NCBI GenBank assembly: GCA_046349435.1
Contig: JAXMCI010000034.1
Coordinates: 18,421-82,420, forward strand
Direction: 5' to 3'
DNA from: JAXMCI01 sp046349435
Lineage (GTDB): Bacteria > Pseudomonadota > Alphaproteobacteria > Dongiales > Dongiaceae
DNA length: 64,000 nucleotides
Made by a program: the position numbers and the translations under genes
In this document: positions 17,784-27,005 of the stretch, piece by piece
Numbering within the stretch: the stretch's first letter is position 1
Layout: every line of letters starts with the position of its first letter
The notes under the pieces: generated by a model
Told to the model about the DNA's origin: nothing
The model's database searches: none
Seen by the model: only the letters and a program-made list of their open reading frames with translations

Positions 17784-19268
17784 TTGGGCATTCAGCGTTA
17801 TCAGCACTATGTCGCCGGCCGCGACCTGCCGTCCGCCGGCGGCCGCACCTTCGAGGCGATCGACCCGACGCGCGGCGCTGCCGCCTTCAGCTTCGCCGAG
17901 GGCGAGGCCGCCGATGTCGAGCGCGCCGTCGCCGCCGCCTGGGAGGCCTGGGAGAGCGGGCCCTGGAGCCGGCTGTCGGCGTCGAAGCGGGGCCGGCTGC
18001 TGATGCGGCTCGGCGACAAGATCGGCGAGAACGCCGAGCGCATCGCCGAGATCGAGACCCGCCAGAACGGCAAGCTGCTGAAGGAGATGGTCGCCCAGCT
18101 CCGCACCGTGCCGGACTGGCTCTACTACTATGGCGGGCTGGCCGACAAGGTCGAGGGCCGGGTGATCCCGCTCGACCGCCAGAGCGTGCTCAACTACACG
18201 ATGCGCGAGTCGCTGGGGGTGGTCGGCGTCATCACGCCGTGGAACTCGCCGGTCTTCCTCACCATGATGGCGGTGGCGCCGGCGCTGGCCGCCGGCAACA
18301 CGGTGGTGGTGAAGCCGTCCGAGGTGACCTCGGCCTCGATCATCGAGGTGATGAAGCTGGCGGCCGAGGTGGGATTCCCGCCGGGCGTGCTCAACACGGT
18401 GACCGGGCTGCGTGCCGCCGGCGAGGCCCTGGTCGACCATCCCAAGGTGGCCAAGATCGCCTTCACCGGCGGCGTCGAGGCCGGCCGCAGGATCGCCGAG
18501 CGCTGCGGCGCGCGGCTGGCCCACTGCACGCTCGAGCTCGGCGGCAAGAGCGCCAACATCGTCTTCGCCGACGCCAACCTGGAGGCGGCCGAGGCCGGCG
18601 TGCTGGCCGGCATCTTCGCCGCCGCCGGCCAGACCTGCGTCGCCGGCTCGCGCACCTTCGTCCAGCGCCCGGTCTTCGACCGCTTCGTCGCACGGCTGGC
18701 CGAGCGCGCCCGCGCCATCGTGATCGGCGACCCGATGCAGCCGGAGACGCAGATGGGCCCGGTGGCGACCAGGTCGCAGCTCGACAAGAACCTGCGCATG
18801 GTGGCCCGCGCCGTCGAGCAGGGCGGCACGCTGGTCCATGGCGGCGGCCGGCCGCAGGTGGCGGGCCTGCCCGACGGCTTCTTCTTCCAGCCGACCATCC
18901 TGACCGGCGTGCGCGCCAACAGCGACCTCGCCTGCAACGAGGTGTTCGGCCCGGTGCTGAGCGTCACCCCCTTCGGCGACGAGGCGGAGGTGATCGGGCT
19001 CGCCAACGACAGCCCGTTCGGGCTGGCCGCCGGCGTCTGGTCGCTCGACGCCCGGCGCATCCACAAGATGGCCCGCGCGCTCAAGGCCGGCACGGTGTGG
19101 CTCAACATGTACCGCGCCATGGCCCCGCAATCGCCCTTCGGCGGCTACAAGCAGAGCGGCATCGGCCGGCAGTGCGGCGCCGAGACGATCGACCAGTACC
19201 TGCAGACCAAGAGCGTCTGGACCGAGACCAGCGACGAGGTCCAGGACCCGTTCGTGCTCAGGACCTGA
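17784..19268 (+). CDS. Aldehyde dehydrogenase family protein
   Basis: The 494-residue protein has every ALDH hallmark: TPWNSPVFL in the cofactor domain, KPSEVT, the catalytic Glu in LELGGKSANIVF and the catalytic Cys in GQTCVAGSR, plus NEVFGPVL near the C-terminus. It oxidises an aldehyde to the acid with NAD(P). The start is a TTG preceded by CCAGGAAC, and the residues after it (GIQRYQHYVAGRD) match a typical ALDH N-terminus. Regulation is probably through the promoter and palindrome at 17686-17737. Confidence 0.92.
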   Translation: MGIQRYQHYVAGRDLPSAGGRTFEAIDPTRGAAAFSFAEGEAADVERAVAAAWEAWESGPWSRLSASKRGRLLMRLGDKIGENAERIAEIETRQNGKLLKEMVAQLRTVPDWLYYYGGLADKVEGRVIPLDRQSVLNYTMRESLGVVGVITPWNSPVFLTMMAVAPALAAGNTVVVKPSEVTSASIIEVMKLAAEVGFPPGVLNTVTGLRAAGEALVDHPKVAKIAFTGGVEAGRRIAERCGARLAHCTLELGGKSANIVFADANLEAAEAGVLAGIFAAAGQTCVAGSRTFVQRPVFDRFVARLAERARAIVIGDPMQPETQMGPVATRSQLDKNLRMVARAVEQGGTLVHGGGRPQVAGLPDGFFFQPTILTGVRANSDLACNEVFGPVLSVTPFGDEAEVIGLANDSPFGLAAGVWSLDARRIHKMARALKAGTVWLNMYRAMAPQSPFGGYKQSGIGRQCGAETIDQYLQTKSVWTETSDEVQDPFVLRT

Positions 19269-19299
19269 GGCGTCTCCGCCCGCGGCGGCGCCGCAGGGT

Positions 19300-19452
19300 T
19301 CACGCGAAGGCGCGAAGCCGCGAAGAGAAGGGGCGCGCTCTTGCCCGCCCCGCACGGGATGCCTTTTGCGCCTTCGCGGCTTCGCGTGAGCCCATCCTCC
19401 CTCTCCCCCGGCGCGCTGCTGCAGGATCGATCCCGGCTTTCGCCGGGATGAC
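19300..19452. repeat. Dispersed palindromic repeats filling the intergenic gap
   Basis: An imperfect inverted pair lies at 19300-19325 (TCACGCGAAGGCGCGAAGCC and onward) and 19364-19389 (GCGCCTTCGCGGCTTCGCGT). It is followed by a half element GATCCCGGCTTTCGCCGGGATGA-like sequence around 19427-19452, which matches the repeats at 33940 and 47718. I see no gene in the 19269-19497 gap. Confidence 0.65.
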
Positions 19453-19497
19453 GCCCCGGGACGACGTGGTAATCTCCGCGCCACCGCGTGGGAGCTC

Positions 19498-20574
19498 GTG
19501 ATGCTCGTCTTTCGTCAGCTGTTCGATCCGCAATCCTCGACCTACACCTACCTGCTGGGCGATGCCCGCGCCGGCGAGGCGGTGCTGATCGACCCGGTGT
19601 TCGAGCAGGCGCGGCGCGACGCGGCGCTGCTTGACGAGCTCGGGCTGAAGCTCCTCGCCACGCTGGAGACGCATGTCCACGCCGACCACGTCACCGGCGC
19701 CTGGCTGCTGCAGCGCAAGACGGGCTGCCGGATCATGCTGGCCAGGGCGAGCGGGGCCGCCTGCGCCGACCGGCTGCTGGGGCAGGACGACGTCGTCGCC
19801 TTCGGCAGCCGCCGGCTGCTGGTGCGCGCCACGCCCGGCCACACCGATGGCTGCCTGACCTACGTGCTGGACGACCGCTCCATGGCCTTCACCGGCGACT
19901 GCCTGCTGATCCGCGGCAGCGGCCGGACCGACTTCCAGCAGGGCGACGCGACGGCGATGTACCGCTCGGTGCGCGACCAGATCTTCAGCCTGCCCGACGC
20001 CTGCCTGCTCTATCCCGCGCACGACTATCGCGGCCTGACGGTGACCAGCGTCGCCGAGGAGCGCCGCTTCAACCCGCGGCTCGGCGGCGAGATCACCGCC
20101 GCCGACTTCGCCGGCTACATGAAAAACCTGCGGCTCGCCCACCCCAAGCTGATCGACGTCGCGGTGCCGGCCAACCTGCGCTGCGGCCGGCCGGAGAACG
20201 AGGCCGGGCTCGCCGCCGACCCGGGCTGGGCGCCGCTGCACTACAGCTTCGCCGGCCTCTGGGAGATCGAGCCGCACGGCCTCGAGGAGCATGCCGGCGA
20301 TGTCCAGGTCCTCGACGTGCGCGAGCCCGACGAGTTCACCGGCCCGCTCGGCCATATCGCCGGCGCCGTCCTGATCCCGCTCGGCGAGCTCGCCGGCCGC
20401 GCCGAGGAGCTGTCGAAGGAGCGTCCGGTGGTCGCCGTCTGCCGCGCCGGCAGCCGCTCGGCCCAGGCCGTCGCGATCCTGCAGCAGAAGGGCTTCAAGG
20501 ACGTCGCCAACCTGACCGGCGGCATGCTGCGCTGGCACGCCCAGGGCCACCCGGTCGAGGGCGGCAGCGCGTAG
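19498..20574 (+). CDS. Persulfide dioxygenase-like metallo-beta-lactamase fused to rhodanese
   Basis: The N-terminal ~230 residues form a metallo-beta-lactamase fold with HVHADHVTGA near residue 60, PGHTDG and TGDCLLIRGSGRTDFQ, as in ETHE1-type persulfide dioxygenases, which oxidise glutathione persulfide to sulfite. The C-terminal ~100 residues are a rhodanese domain with the active Cys in VCRAGSRSAQ, which can pass the sulfite to thiosulfate. Such fusions handle sulfide detoxification in the cytoplasm. The start may be the GTG at 19498 or the ATG at 19501. It stands alone between a repeat region and the convergent pxpB gene. Confidence 0.87.
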   Translation: MMLVFRQLFDPQSSTYTYLLGDARAGEAVLIDPVFEQARRDAALLDELGLKLLATLETHVHADHVTGAWLLQRKTGCRIMLARASGAACADRLLGQDDVVAFGSRRLLVRATPGHTDGCLTYVLDDRSMAFTGDCLLIRGSGRTDFQQGDATAMYRSVRDQIFSLPDACLLYPAHDYRGLTVTSVAEERRFNPRLGGEITAADFAGYMKNLRLAHPKLIDVAVPANLRCGRPENEAGLAADPGWAPLHYSFAGLWEIEPHGLEEHAGDVQVLDVREPDEFTGPLGHIAGAVLIPLGELAGRAEELSKERPVVAVCRAGSRSAQAVAILQQKGFKDVANLTGGMLRWHAQGHPVEGGSA

Positions 20575-20576
20575 CC

Positions 20577-21404
20577 CTACGGCCCGCCGACGCCGGAGGC
20601 GAGGTAGCCCGTCACGTCGAACACCTCGTCGCGGATGTCGTAGACGTACTCGCCGCGCTGCACGGCGTCCCAGATGTCGTCGTACTCCATGGCGTCGACC
20701 GGCTTGTAGCGCAGCCGGTCGCCGGCCTTGAGCAGCACGCCGTCCTCGGGCAGGCCCTTGTTGCGCGGGACCGGCTCGTAGATGTTGGCGGCGAGCCGGC
20801 CGATCACCTGGTAGCCGCCGGGGCTGGCCACCGGATAGGCGCCGGTCGAGAAGCCGGCCAGCGCGATCAGCCGGGCCGGCGTGTAGTGCCGCGGCGTGCG
20901 GTACTTCGGCGCCTTCAGCCATTTCGAGGCGTCGAGGCAGCGCGAGAAATAGCAGCCCGGGGTGAAGCCGACGCACACCACCCAGTAGTCGGTCGCGGTG
21001 TGGGTGCGGATCACCTCCTCGACCGTCATGTCGTTGCAGCGCGCGACGAACTCGATGTTGTTCTCGACATTGAAGCGCCGCGCCAGCTCGGCCGACCAGG
21101 GGTCGTTGTACCAGCAGGGCAGCGTCACCAGCCGCGACGGCAGGGTGGCGGGGTCGCCGGCCTCCTGGACCAGCTCGGCCAGCGCCGCCTGCAGCCTTGC
21201 GTGGCTGGTCACCGAACGGTCGAACTGCAGGGCGAGCTCGCGCAGCGAGGGGATGGTCTCGATGATGCCCGGGATCTTCGCCTGGCGGATCCGGTCCTCC
21301 AGCGCCAGCACGCGGAAGTTCAGCGACAGCCGCGCCTCGTCGCCGAACTCGACGGCGAGGTAGCAATCGCCCAGCGGGCGGAAGATCGGCTTCTCGTAGA
21401 TCAT
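20577..21404 (-). CDS. pxpB: 5-oxoprolinase subunit PxpB (KipI / allophanate hydrolase subunit 1 family)
   Basis: The 275-residue protein matches the KipI/PxpB family: FRPLGDCYLAVEFGD at the start, LVTLPCWYNDPWSAEL in the middle, and GFTPGCYFSRCL followed by PARLIALAGFSTGAYPVASPGGYQ. With PxpA and PxpC it forms the ATP-dependent 5-oxoproline hydrolase, which converts pyroglutamate to glutamate. It is somewhat longer at both ends than the ~220-residue bacterial norm. The start overlaps the pxpA stop (ATGA). Confidence 0.85.
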   Translation of the reverse strand: MIYEKPIFRPLGDCYLAVEFGDEARLSLNFRVLALEDRIRQAKIPGIIETIPSLRELALQFDRSVTSHARLQAALAELVQEAGDPATLPSRLVTLPCWYNDPWSAELARRFNVENNIEFVARCNDMTVEEVIRTHTATDYWVVCVGFTPGCYFSRCLDASKWLKAPKYRTPRHYTPARLIALAGFSTGAYPVASPGGYQVIGRLAANIYEPVPRNKGLPEDGVLLKAGDRLRYKPVDAMEYDDIWDAVQRGEYVYDIRDEVFDVTGYLASGVGGP

Positions 21405-22186
21405 GCCCGCCCCGCCGCCGGTGCCTGCGCCGCCTCGATCGCCACCTGGTGGCCCGCCAGCACCTCGCGCACGGTCTCCAGGATCTCCAGCGCGTTCGGC
21501 CCGTCGCCGTGGATGCAGATGCTGCCGGCCGGCATCTCGACGCTCTCCCCGGTCACGGCGGTGACCCGGCCGGTCTCCAGGAAGGCCGCCAGCCGCTGCC
21601 GCACCTTGGCGAGCGGCACCGTCTCCTTCTTGCGCTGCAGCACCAGCCGGCCGCGCGCATCGTAGTCGAGATCGACATAGACCTCGCCGACCACCGCGAT
21701 GCCGCGCGCCGCGGCGGCCTCGGGCAGGGCGCAGCCGGCGACCGGCGCCGGCCAGTAGAGCAGCGGCGCGGGGCAGACCTCGGCGATCGCCCTGGCCGCC
21801 GCCTCGGCCAGCGCCGCGTCCTCGTTCAGCATGGTGTAGAGCGCGCCATGCGGCTTGACGTGGTGCAGGGTGAGGCCCGCGGCCTCCAGCATCGCCTTCA
21901 GCGCGCCCGCCTGATAGAGCACCAGCCCGTAGGCCTCGGCCGGCGAGATGCTCATGCGGCGGCGGCCGAAGCCCATCAGGTCGGGCAGCCCGGGATGGGC
22001 GCCGGCGGCGAGGCCGTTGGCCCTGGCGAGCTCGACCGTGCGCAGCATGGTCTGCGGGTCGCCGGCATGGTAGCCGCAGGCGATGTTGGCGGTGGTGAGC
22101 TTCGGCAGCAGCGCCTCGTCGGCGCCCATCTGCCAGTTGCCGAAGCTCTCGCCGCAGTCGCAGTTGATGTCGATCGAGCGGATCAC
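21401..22186 (-). CDS. pxpA: 5-oxoprolinase subunit PxpA (LamB/YcsF family)
   Basis: The 261-residue protein begins at a GTG overlapping the pxpC stop (GTGA). IDINCDCGESFGNW, TTANIACGYHAGDPQTM, AGAHPGLPDLMGFGRR and HHVKPHGALYTML are the conserved blocks of the LamB/YcsF family, with the Asp, His and Glu residues that line the active site. It is the hydrolase partner of the PxpABC 5-oxoprolinase. The presence of all three subunits makes the assignment firm. Confidence 0.92.
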   Translation of the reverse strand: MIRSIDINCDCGESFGNWQMGADEALLPKLTTANIACGYHAGDPQTMLRTVELARANGLAAGAHPGLPDLMGFGRRRMSISPAEAYGLVLYQAGALKAMLEAAGLTLHHVKPHGALYTMLNEDAALAEAAARAIAEVCPAPLLYWPAPVAGCALPEAAAARGIAVVGEVYVDLDYDARGRLVLQRKKETVPLAKVRQRLAAFLETGRVTAVTGESVEMPAGSICIHGDGPNALEILETVREVLAGHQVAIEAAQAPAAGRA

Positions 22187-23184
22187 CGCCGGGCCTCCGC
22201 CGCCTGGCGCAGCCGCGCCCATTGCCGGTCGCCGACCGCCACCGCCTCCTCGGCCGTGACTGCGGCGAAGCCGAGCACGTCCTTGGGCATCAGCTGGCCC
22301 ATCTTGCCGAGGTCGGACGAGATCACCGTGGCGATCTTGGCGTAGCCGCCGGCGGTCGGGTTCTCCACGCCCATGACGATCGGCTCGATGCCGCCCGGCA
22401 CCTGGATGCCGCCGACCGGGATGACGTCGTCGACGATGTCGGCGGGACCCGAGCCGGCATCGCGCACGAGATAGTCGGGCCGCGGCTTCAGCTCCAGCGG
22501 CGGGCCGATCAGCCGCATGCCCATGCGGTCGGAGACCGGCGAGAGCCGCCATTCGGCGGTGAGGAAGGTCTCGACGCCCTGCGGCGTGAACATGAAGTCC
22601 TGCGGCCCGAGCACGACGCGGATGCGCCGCGGCTCCTCGGGCTCGGCCGGCAGGCCGGCGGGCAGCCGGCCGGGGCCGGGCCGGCCGGAGGGCCGGCCGA
22701 GCGCCAGGCCGTCGCCGGCCTTCAGCGCGCGGCCCTTGAGCCCGCCCTGGACGCCGCGGATGTAGGTGGCGCGGCTGCCGAGATAGAGCGGCACGTCGAT
22801 GCCGCCGGCCACCGCGAGATAGCCGCGCGCGCCGCCCTTGGCGAGGCCGAGCTTGAGCACCGCGCCCGCCGGAACCTCGATGCGCTGGTGCCGCGGCACC
22901 GGCTTGCCGTCGAGCGTGGCGCCCATCTCGGCGCCGGCCAGCGCGATCGCCGCCGCGGCGGCGAAGCGCAGGGTCGGGCCCTTGACCAGCATCTCGAGCC
23001 CGGCCTCGCCGCGCGGACCCGGCGTCAGCGGCGGCGGCGTCAGATCGTTGCCGACCAGCAGGTTGGCGATCGCCAGCGCGTAGTAGTCCTGGGCGCCGGC
23101 CGGCGGGATGCCGCGCGACAGATGGCCCGGCCGCCCGCCATCCTGGATCGTGGTCTGCAGACCGCCGTCGATGACCTCGATCAC
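22183..23184 (-). CDS. pxpC: 5-oxoprolinase subunit PxpC (biotin-dependent carboxyltransferase-like, KipA family)
   Basis: The 333-residue protein has the AHS2/KipA signature: TIQDGGRPGHLSRGIPPAGA at the start, GYLAVAGGIDVPLYLGSRAT, then VVLGPQDFMF and ENPTAGGYAKIATVISSD. Together with PxpB it phosphorylates 5-oxoproline for opening by PxpA. The GTG start at 23184 follows a 52-base AT-rich gap after gntR, which probably carries a separate promoter and a regulator site (23212-23235). Confidence 0.87.
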   Translation of the reverse strand: MIEVIDGGLQTTIQDGGRPGHLSRGIPPAGAQDYYALAIANLLVGNDLTPPPLTPGPRGEAGLEMLVKGPTLRFAAAAAIALAGAEMGATLDGKPVPRHQRIEVPAGAVLKLGLAKGGARGYLAVAGGIDVPLYLGSRATYIRGVQGGLKGRALKAGDGLALGRPSGRPGPGRLPAGLPAEPEEPRRIRVVLGPQDFMFTPQGVETFLTAEWRLSPVSDRMGMRLIGPPLELKPRPDYLVRDAGSGPADIVDDVIPVGGIQVPGGIEPIVMGVENPTAGGYAKIATVISSDLGKMGQLMPKDVLGFAAVTAEEAVAVGDRQWARLRQAAEARR

Positions 23185-23211
23185 GTCCGTCCCCGGTTGG
23201 CCTGCGTGAAT

Positions 23212-23235
23212 TGTTCAAATATTCGGATGTTTACA
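23212..23235. promoter_or_regulatory. Candidate operator upstream of pxpC
   Basis: TGTTCAAAT and ATGTTTACA form an imperfect palindrome (6 of 9 pairs) around TATTCGG, in the only AT-rich patch between gntR and pxpC. Its symmetry suits a dimeric GntR-type regulator such as the adjacent one. Weak evidence. Confidence 0.35.
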
Positions 23236-24036
23236 CTAGGCAGGGCGCCGCCGGGCTGTCAATCGCGCCGCCCCGCCCCGTCTGGCGGGCAGGCCGGCGG
23301 ACGCCGCGACCTGCGCCTCGAGCGGCTGCAGGTGCTCGTCGATCGCCCGCTCGATCGTCGAATCCCGGCCCGTGCGCAGCGCCGCCAGCGTCATGCGGTG
23401 CAGCGCCACCACGTCCTCGACCTTCTCGCTGACCTCGAAATAGAGCCGCATCTTGAGGAACAGCTGCTCCAGCAGCTGATGCTGGAAGGTGGCGAGCAGC
23501 CGCGAGCGGGCGGCGCGGCCGAGCGCGTAGTGGAAGAGGTGGTCGTAGTGGATGCGCGCGAAGCGGTCCTTCTTCACCACCCCCGACAGCCGGTCGATCG
23601 AGTACTCCATGGTGGCGAAGTCCTCGTCGGTGCCGCGCTCGGCGGCCAGCAGCGCCAGGCGGATCTCGATCGGCCGGCGCGCCTCGACCAGCTCCTGCAG
23701 GGTGGCGTCGCTCCAGCCCGAGGCCAGCCCGGTGACCGCGTCGGGGATCTTGTCGGTCTGCACCACCAGCCCGCCATTGACGCCGCGCTGCGCGGTGATC
23801 ACGCCGGCCTTGCTCAGCACCTTGATCGCCTCGCCGATGGTCGGCTTGCTGACGTTCATGGCGCGGGCGAGGTCGTCGACATAGGGCAGCTTGTCGCCCG
23901 GGCTGAAGATGCCGGAGCGGATCGCGAAGGTGATCTGGTCGACCACCTCCTCGTGCGCCCGCGGGCTGGAGATCGAGTGGAACTCCCAGCCGCCCTCGGC
24001 CGGGGACGGCGGGCGCTGGGCCGGCTCACGCGCCAC
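23236..24036 (-). CDS. GntR-family transcriptional regulator, FCD/FadR type
   Basis: The 266-residue protein has an N-terminal winged helix (HEEVVDQITFAIRSGIFSPG, then DLARAMNVSKPTIGEAIKVL about residues 28-90) and an all-helical FCD ligand domain (about 110-240). The FCD domain has metal-binding-type His and Asp positions, including HYDHLFHYAL and VALHRMTLAAL. Such regulators usually repress the catabolic operon they sit in until a carboxylic acid binds. It lies between the transporter genes and pxpCAB and overlaps the ATPase stop by 11 bases. It is the only classical one-component regulator seen in the window and so the best local candidate for the shared operator motif. Confidence 0.9.
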   Translation of the reverse strand: MAREPAQRPPSPAEGGWEFHSISSPRAHEEVVDQITFAIRSGIFSPGDKLPYVDDLARAMNVSKPTIGEAIKVLSKAGVITAQRGVNGGLVVQTDKIPDAVTGLASGWSDATLQELVEARRPIEIRLALLAAERGTDEDFATMEYSIDRLSGVVKKDRFARIHYDHLFHYALGRAARSRLLATFQHQLLEQLFLKMRLYFEVSEKVEDVVALHRMTLAALRTGRDSTIERAIDEHLQPLEAQVAASAGLPARRGGAARLTARRRPA

Positions 24037-25150
24037 GATCGGGCACCTCCAGGCGGCCGCTCGCCGGGTCGAAGACCTGCACCGCCTGCGGCGCGGCCGA
24101 GAGAATCAGGCGGTCGCCGGGATTGTAGGCCACCGCCGGGTCGGTTTCGATCTGGATCGTATCCTGCTCGAAGAGATGGTCGGTGCCCTCCGGCGGCAGG
24201 CAGATCACGTAGTTGTGCCGCCCGTAATGCTCGGTCAGCCGCACCACCGCCGGCAGGCCCGGCTCGCCAGGCCCCGCCACCCTGAGGCGGTGCGGCCGCA
24301 CCCCGGCGAGCAGCGGCCGGCCGGGCGTCGTGCCGAAGCCGGGCGGCGCCGGCAGGCTGGCGCCCGAGCCGTCGGCCGCCTGCAGCCGGCCGTCGCGCAG
24401 CACCACGCGGAACAGGTTCATCGACGGGCTGCCGATGAAGCGCGCGACGAAGACGTTGGCCGGCTCGGCGTAGACGAGATCGGGGCGGCCGACCTGCTGC
24501 AGCTCGCCGCCGCGCATCACCGCCAGCGAGGTCGACAGGGTCATCGCCTCGGTCTGGTCGTGGGTGACGTAGACGACGGTGACGCCGAGCGCCTGGTGCA
24601 GCCGTCCCAGCTCGATGCGCATCGCCTCGCGCAGCTTGAGGTCGAGGCTGGAGAGCGGCTCGTCCATCAGGAAGACGCGCGGCTGGCGGATGATGGCGCG
24701 GCCGAGCGCCACGCGCTGCCGCTCGCCGCCGGAGAGCTGCGCCGGCTTCTTGCGCAGCAGCGGCTCGATGCCGAGGATGCGCGCCGTCTCCTTCAGCCGC
24801 GGCGCGATCTCCGACGCCGGGACCCGCCGGTTGCGCAGGTTGAAGGTGATGTTCTGCTCCACCGTCATGTGCGGGTAGAGCGCGAAATCCTGGAACACCA
24901 TGGCGATGTCGCGGTCGCGCGGCGACAGGCCGGTGACGTCGCGCTCGCCGATGAAGACGCGGCCGGCGCCGGGATGCTCGAAGCCGGCGATGATGCGCAG
25001 CAGCGTGGTCTTGCCGCAGCCGCTCGGCCCGAGGATCGAGAAGAAGCTGCCCGGCTCGATGGCGAGGTCGACGGCGGAGAGCGCCTGGCGCTCGGCGCCG
25101 TGATAGCGCTTGGCGATGCCCTCGAGGCGGACGCCGGCGGTGCCCGCCAT
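24026..25150 (-). CDS. ABC transporter ATPase (MalK/UgpC-like)
   Basis: The 374-residue protein carries Walker A LGPSGCGKTT, the Q-loop MVFQDFALYP, the LSGGERQRVALGRAI signature, Walker B FLMDEPLSSLD and the switch His in VTHDQTEAM. A TOBE/MalK-type regulatory domain follows from about residue 240. It energises the two permeases encoded just upstream. The ATG at 25150 sits two bases before the 3' end of the MalG-like permease gene. Confidence 0.93.
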   Translation of the reverse strand: MAGTAGVRLEGIAKRYHGAERQALSAVDLAIEPGSFFSILGPSGCGKTTLLRIIAGFEHPGAGRVFIGERDVTGLSPRDRDIAMVFQDFALYPHMTVEQNITFNLRNRRVPASEIAPRLKETARILGIEPLLRKKPAQLSGGERQRVALGRAIIRQPRVFLMDEPLSSLDLKLREAMRIELGRLHQALGVTVVYVTHDQTEAMTLSTSLAVMRGGELQQVGRPDLVYAEPANVFVARFIGSPSMNLFRVVLRDGRLQAADGSGASLPAPPGFGTTPGRPLLAGVRPHRLRVAGPGEPGLPAVVRLTEHYGRHNYVICLPPEGTDHLFEQDTIQIETDPAVAYNPGDRLILSAAPQAVQVFDPASGRLEVPDRGA

Positions 25151-25152
25151 GG

Positions 25153-26016
25153 TCAGCGCACCGCGCCCAGGCTGACGCCGCGCACCATCTCGCGCTGCAG
25201 CAGGAAGACCACGACGAGCAGCGGCGCGAAGGAGACGATGGCGCCGGCGGTGAGGAAGCCCCAGTCGGTCTGGAACGGCGTGATGGTGCTGCCCAGCCGC
25301 ACCGGCAGGGTGACCCAGGCCTCCTTGGTCAGCAGGAAGGCGAAGAGAAACTCGTTCCAGGCGAAGACGAAGGTGAAGATGGTGGTGACGGCGATGCCGC
25401 CCTTGGAGAGCGGCAGGATGAAGGAGACCAGGATGCGCCAGGGCCGCGCCCCGTCGGCGGCGGCGGCCTCGTCGATCGAGCGCGGCACCTCGGCGAAGAA
25501 GCCCTGCAGCATCCAGATGGCGAAGGGCAGCGAGAAGGAGAGGTAGACGAGCACCAGCCCGACATAGGTGTCGAGCAGGTGGGAGCGGCTGAGGATGAGA
25601 TAGAAGGGCACCACGGTCGAGATCGGCGGCAGCATGCGCAGCGACAGGATCCACATGCCGACCTGCTGTCGCCCGGGCAGCTCGGTGCGCGACAGGGTAT
25701 AGGCGGCAAGCGAGGCCAGCACCAGCGCCAGCAGCGTGGCGCCGCCCGCCACCCACAGGCTGTTCAGCAGGAACGTCCCGTACTGCTTCTCGCCGAACAG
25801 CGCGGCGTAGTTGTCGAGCGTCGGCACGAACACGAAGGTCGGCGCCAGCCCGGTGAGGCCGCCCTTGGGCTTCAGCGAAGTCAGCAGCGTCCAGGCGATC
25901 GGGAAGATCCAGACGGCGACGATCAGCAGCATCGGCACCAGCCAGAGCCGGCTCGGCCGCGCGCCCCAGCCGGTCGCCGCCCGGCTGCTCACGGCCTGGC
26001 TCGCGGCCTGGGTCAC
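25153..26016 (-). CDS. ABC transporter permease, MalG-like
   Basis: The 287-residue inner-membrane protein starts at a GTG that overlaps the stop of the MalF-like permease (GTGA). It has six hydrophobic spans and the EAA loop EVPRSIDEAAAADGARPWRILVSFILPL, which docks to the ATPase. It forms a heterodimer with the permease at 26013-27005. Confidence 0.9.
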   Translation of the reverse strand: MTQAASQAVSSRAATGWGARPSRLWLVPMLLIVAVWIFPIAWTLLTSLKPKGGLTGLAPTFVFVPTLDNYAALFGEKQYGTFLLNSLWVAGGATLLALVLASLAAYTLSRTELPGRQQVGMWILSLRMLPPISTVVPFYLILSRSHLLDTYVGLVLVYLSFSLPFAIWMLQGFFAEVPRSIDEAAAADGARPWRILVSFILPLSKGGIAVTTIFTFVFAWNEFLFAFLLTKEAWVTLPVRLGSTITPFQTDWGFLTAGAIVSFAPLLVVVFLLQREMVRGVSLGAVR

Positions 26017-27005
26017 GGCCCGGTCCGCCCGACCACGCCGCTGCGCGAGATGGCGCGCACCAGCAGGGTGATGAGGATCGAGACGATGACCAGCAGCACG
26101 ATCGAGGCGGCCGCCGCGTCGCCCAGCTGGAAGTTGACGAAGGCGGTCTCCCAGATCAGCACCGGCAGGGTGTAGGAGGCGTCGCCCGGGCCGCCCTGGG
26201 TGGTGGCGACGATCACCTCGAAGGCGCGCAGCAGGTCGATCAGCCGCAGCAGCAGCACGATCACCAGCACCCGCTTGAGCAGCGGGATGGTGATGAAGAC
26301 GACCTGCCGCAGCAGGCTGGTGGCGTCGAGCTCGGCCGCCTCGTAGAGCTGGCGCGGCAAGGCGTGCATGCCGGCCAGCACGACGAGGAAGACGAAGGGC
26401 GTCCACTGCCAGACGTCGATCGCGGCGATCGAGAAGATGGCGAGCGACGGGTCGGAGAGCCAGCCCGGCCGCGGCAGGCCGAGCTGCCCCAGCAGGTAGT
26501 TGATGACGCCGAAATCCGGCTGGTACATGAAGCGCCACATCACCGCGGCGACGATCGGCGCCACCAGGATCGGCGAGGTCAGCACGGTGCGCACGACCGC
26601 CATGCCCGGCAGGTCGCGCAGCCGGAAGACCAGCGCCGCCAGCAGGAACCCCAGGCCGAACTCGGCGCCGAGCGCCACCAGCGTGAACACCGCCATCTGC
26701 CAGAGCGCGGTCTGGAACTTGGTCGAGATCAGCAGGTACCAGAAATTGTCGAGCCCGACATAGCGCGGCGGCGTCACCTGGAAGAGGTTCTGCCGGTGCA
26801 GCGCGGTCTCGACCAGGAAGATCAGCGGCCCGATCACCAGGGCCAGCAGGATCAGCACCGCCGGCGCCAGCATCAGCAGCGGCACCAGCCGCTCGCCGCG
26901 ATAGACCCCGCCCCTCGCCCGCGCCGGCGGGAGAGGCCTGCCCGCCAGGGCGGGAGGATGAGGGTCGCGCCGCGGCACGACCCTCACCCGGACCCTCTCC
27001 CGCAA
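26013..27005 (-). CDS. ABC transporter permease, MalF-like
   Basis: From VYRGERLVPLLMLAPAVLILL onward this is a standard MalF-type permease with six spans and the EAA loop ALPRQLYEAAELDATSLLRQVVFITIPLL. The first ~33 codons (Arg/Pro-rich, from a TTG at 27005) are encoded by a dispersed GC-rich repeat and look unlike any permease N-terminus. The real start is therefore unsure; GTG codons at 26987 and 26978 lie in the same stretch. Either the repeat has inserted into the 5' end and been adopted as coding sequence, or translation starts closer to the first span. Confidence 0.82.
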   Translation of the reverse strand: MRERVRVRVVPRRDPHPPALAGRPLPPARARGGVYRGERLVPLLMLAPAVLILLALVIGPLIFLVETALHRQNLFQVTPPRYVGLDNFWYLLISTKFQTALWQMAVFTLVALGAEFGLGFLLAALVFRLRDLPGMAVVRTVLTSPILVAPIVAAVMWRFMYQPDFGVINYLLGQLGLPRPGWLSDPSLAIFSIAAIDVWQWTPFVFLVVLAGMHALPRQLYEAAELDATSLLRQVVFITIPLLKRVLVIVLLLRLIDLLRAFEVIVATTQGGPGDASYTLPVLIWETAFVNFQLGDAAAASIVLLVIVSILITLLVRAISRSGVVGRTGP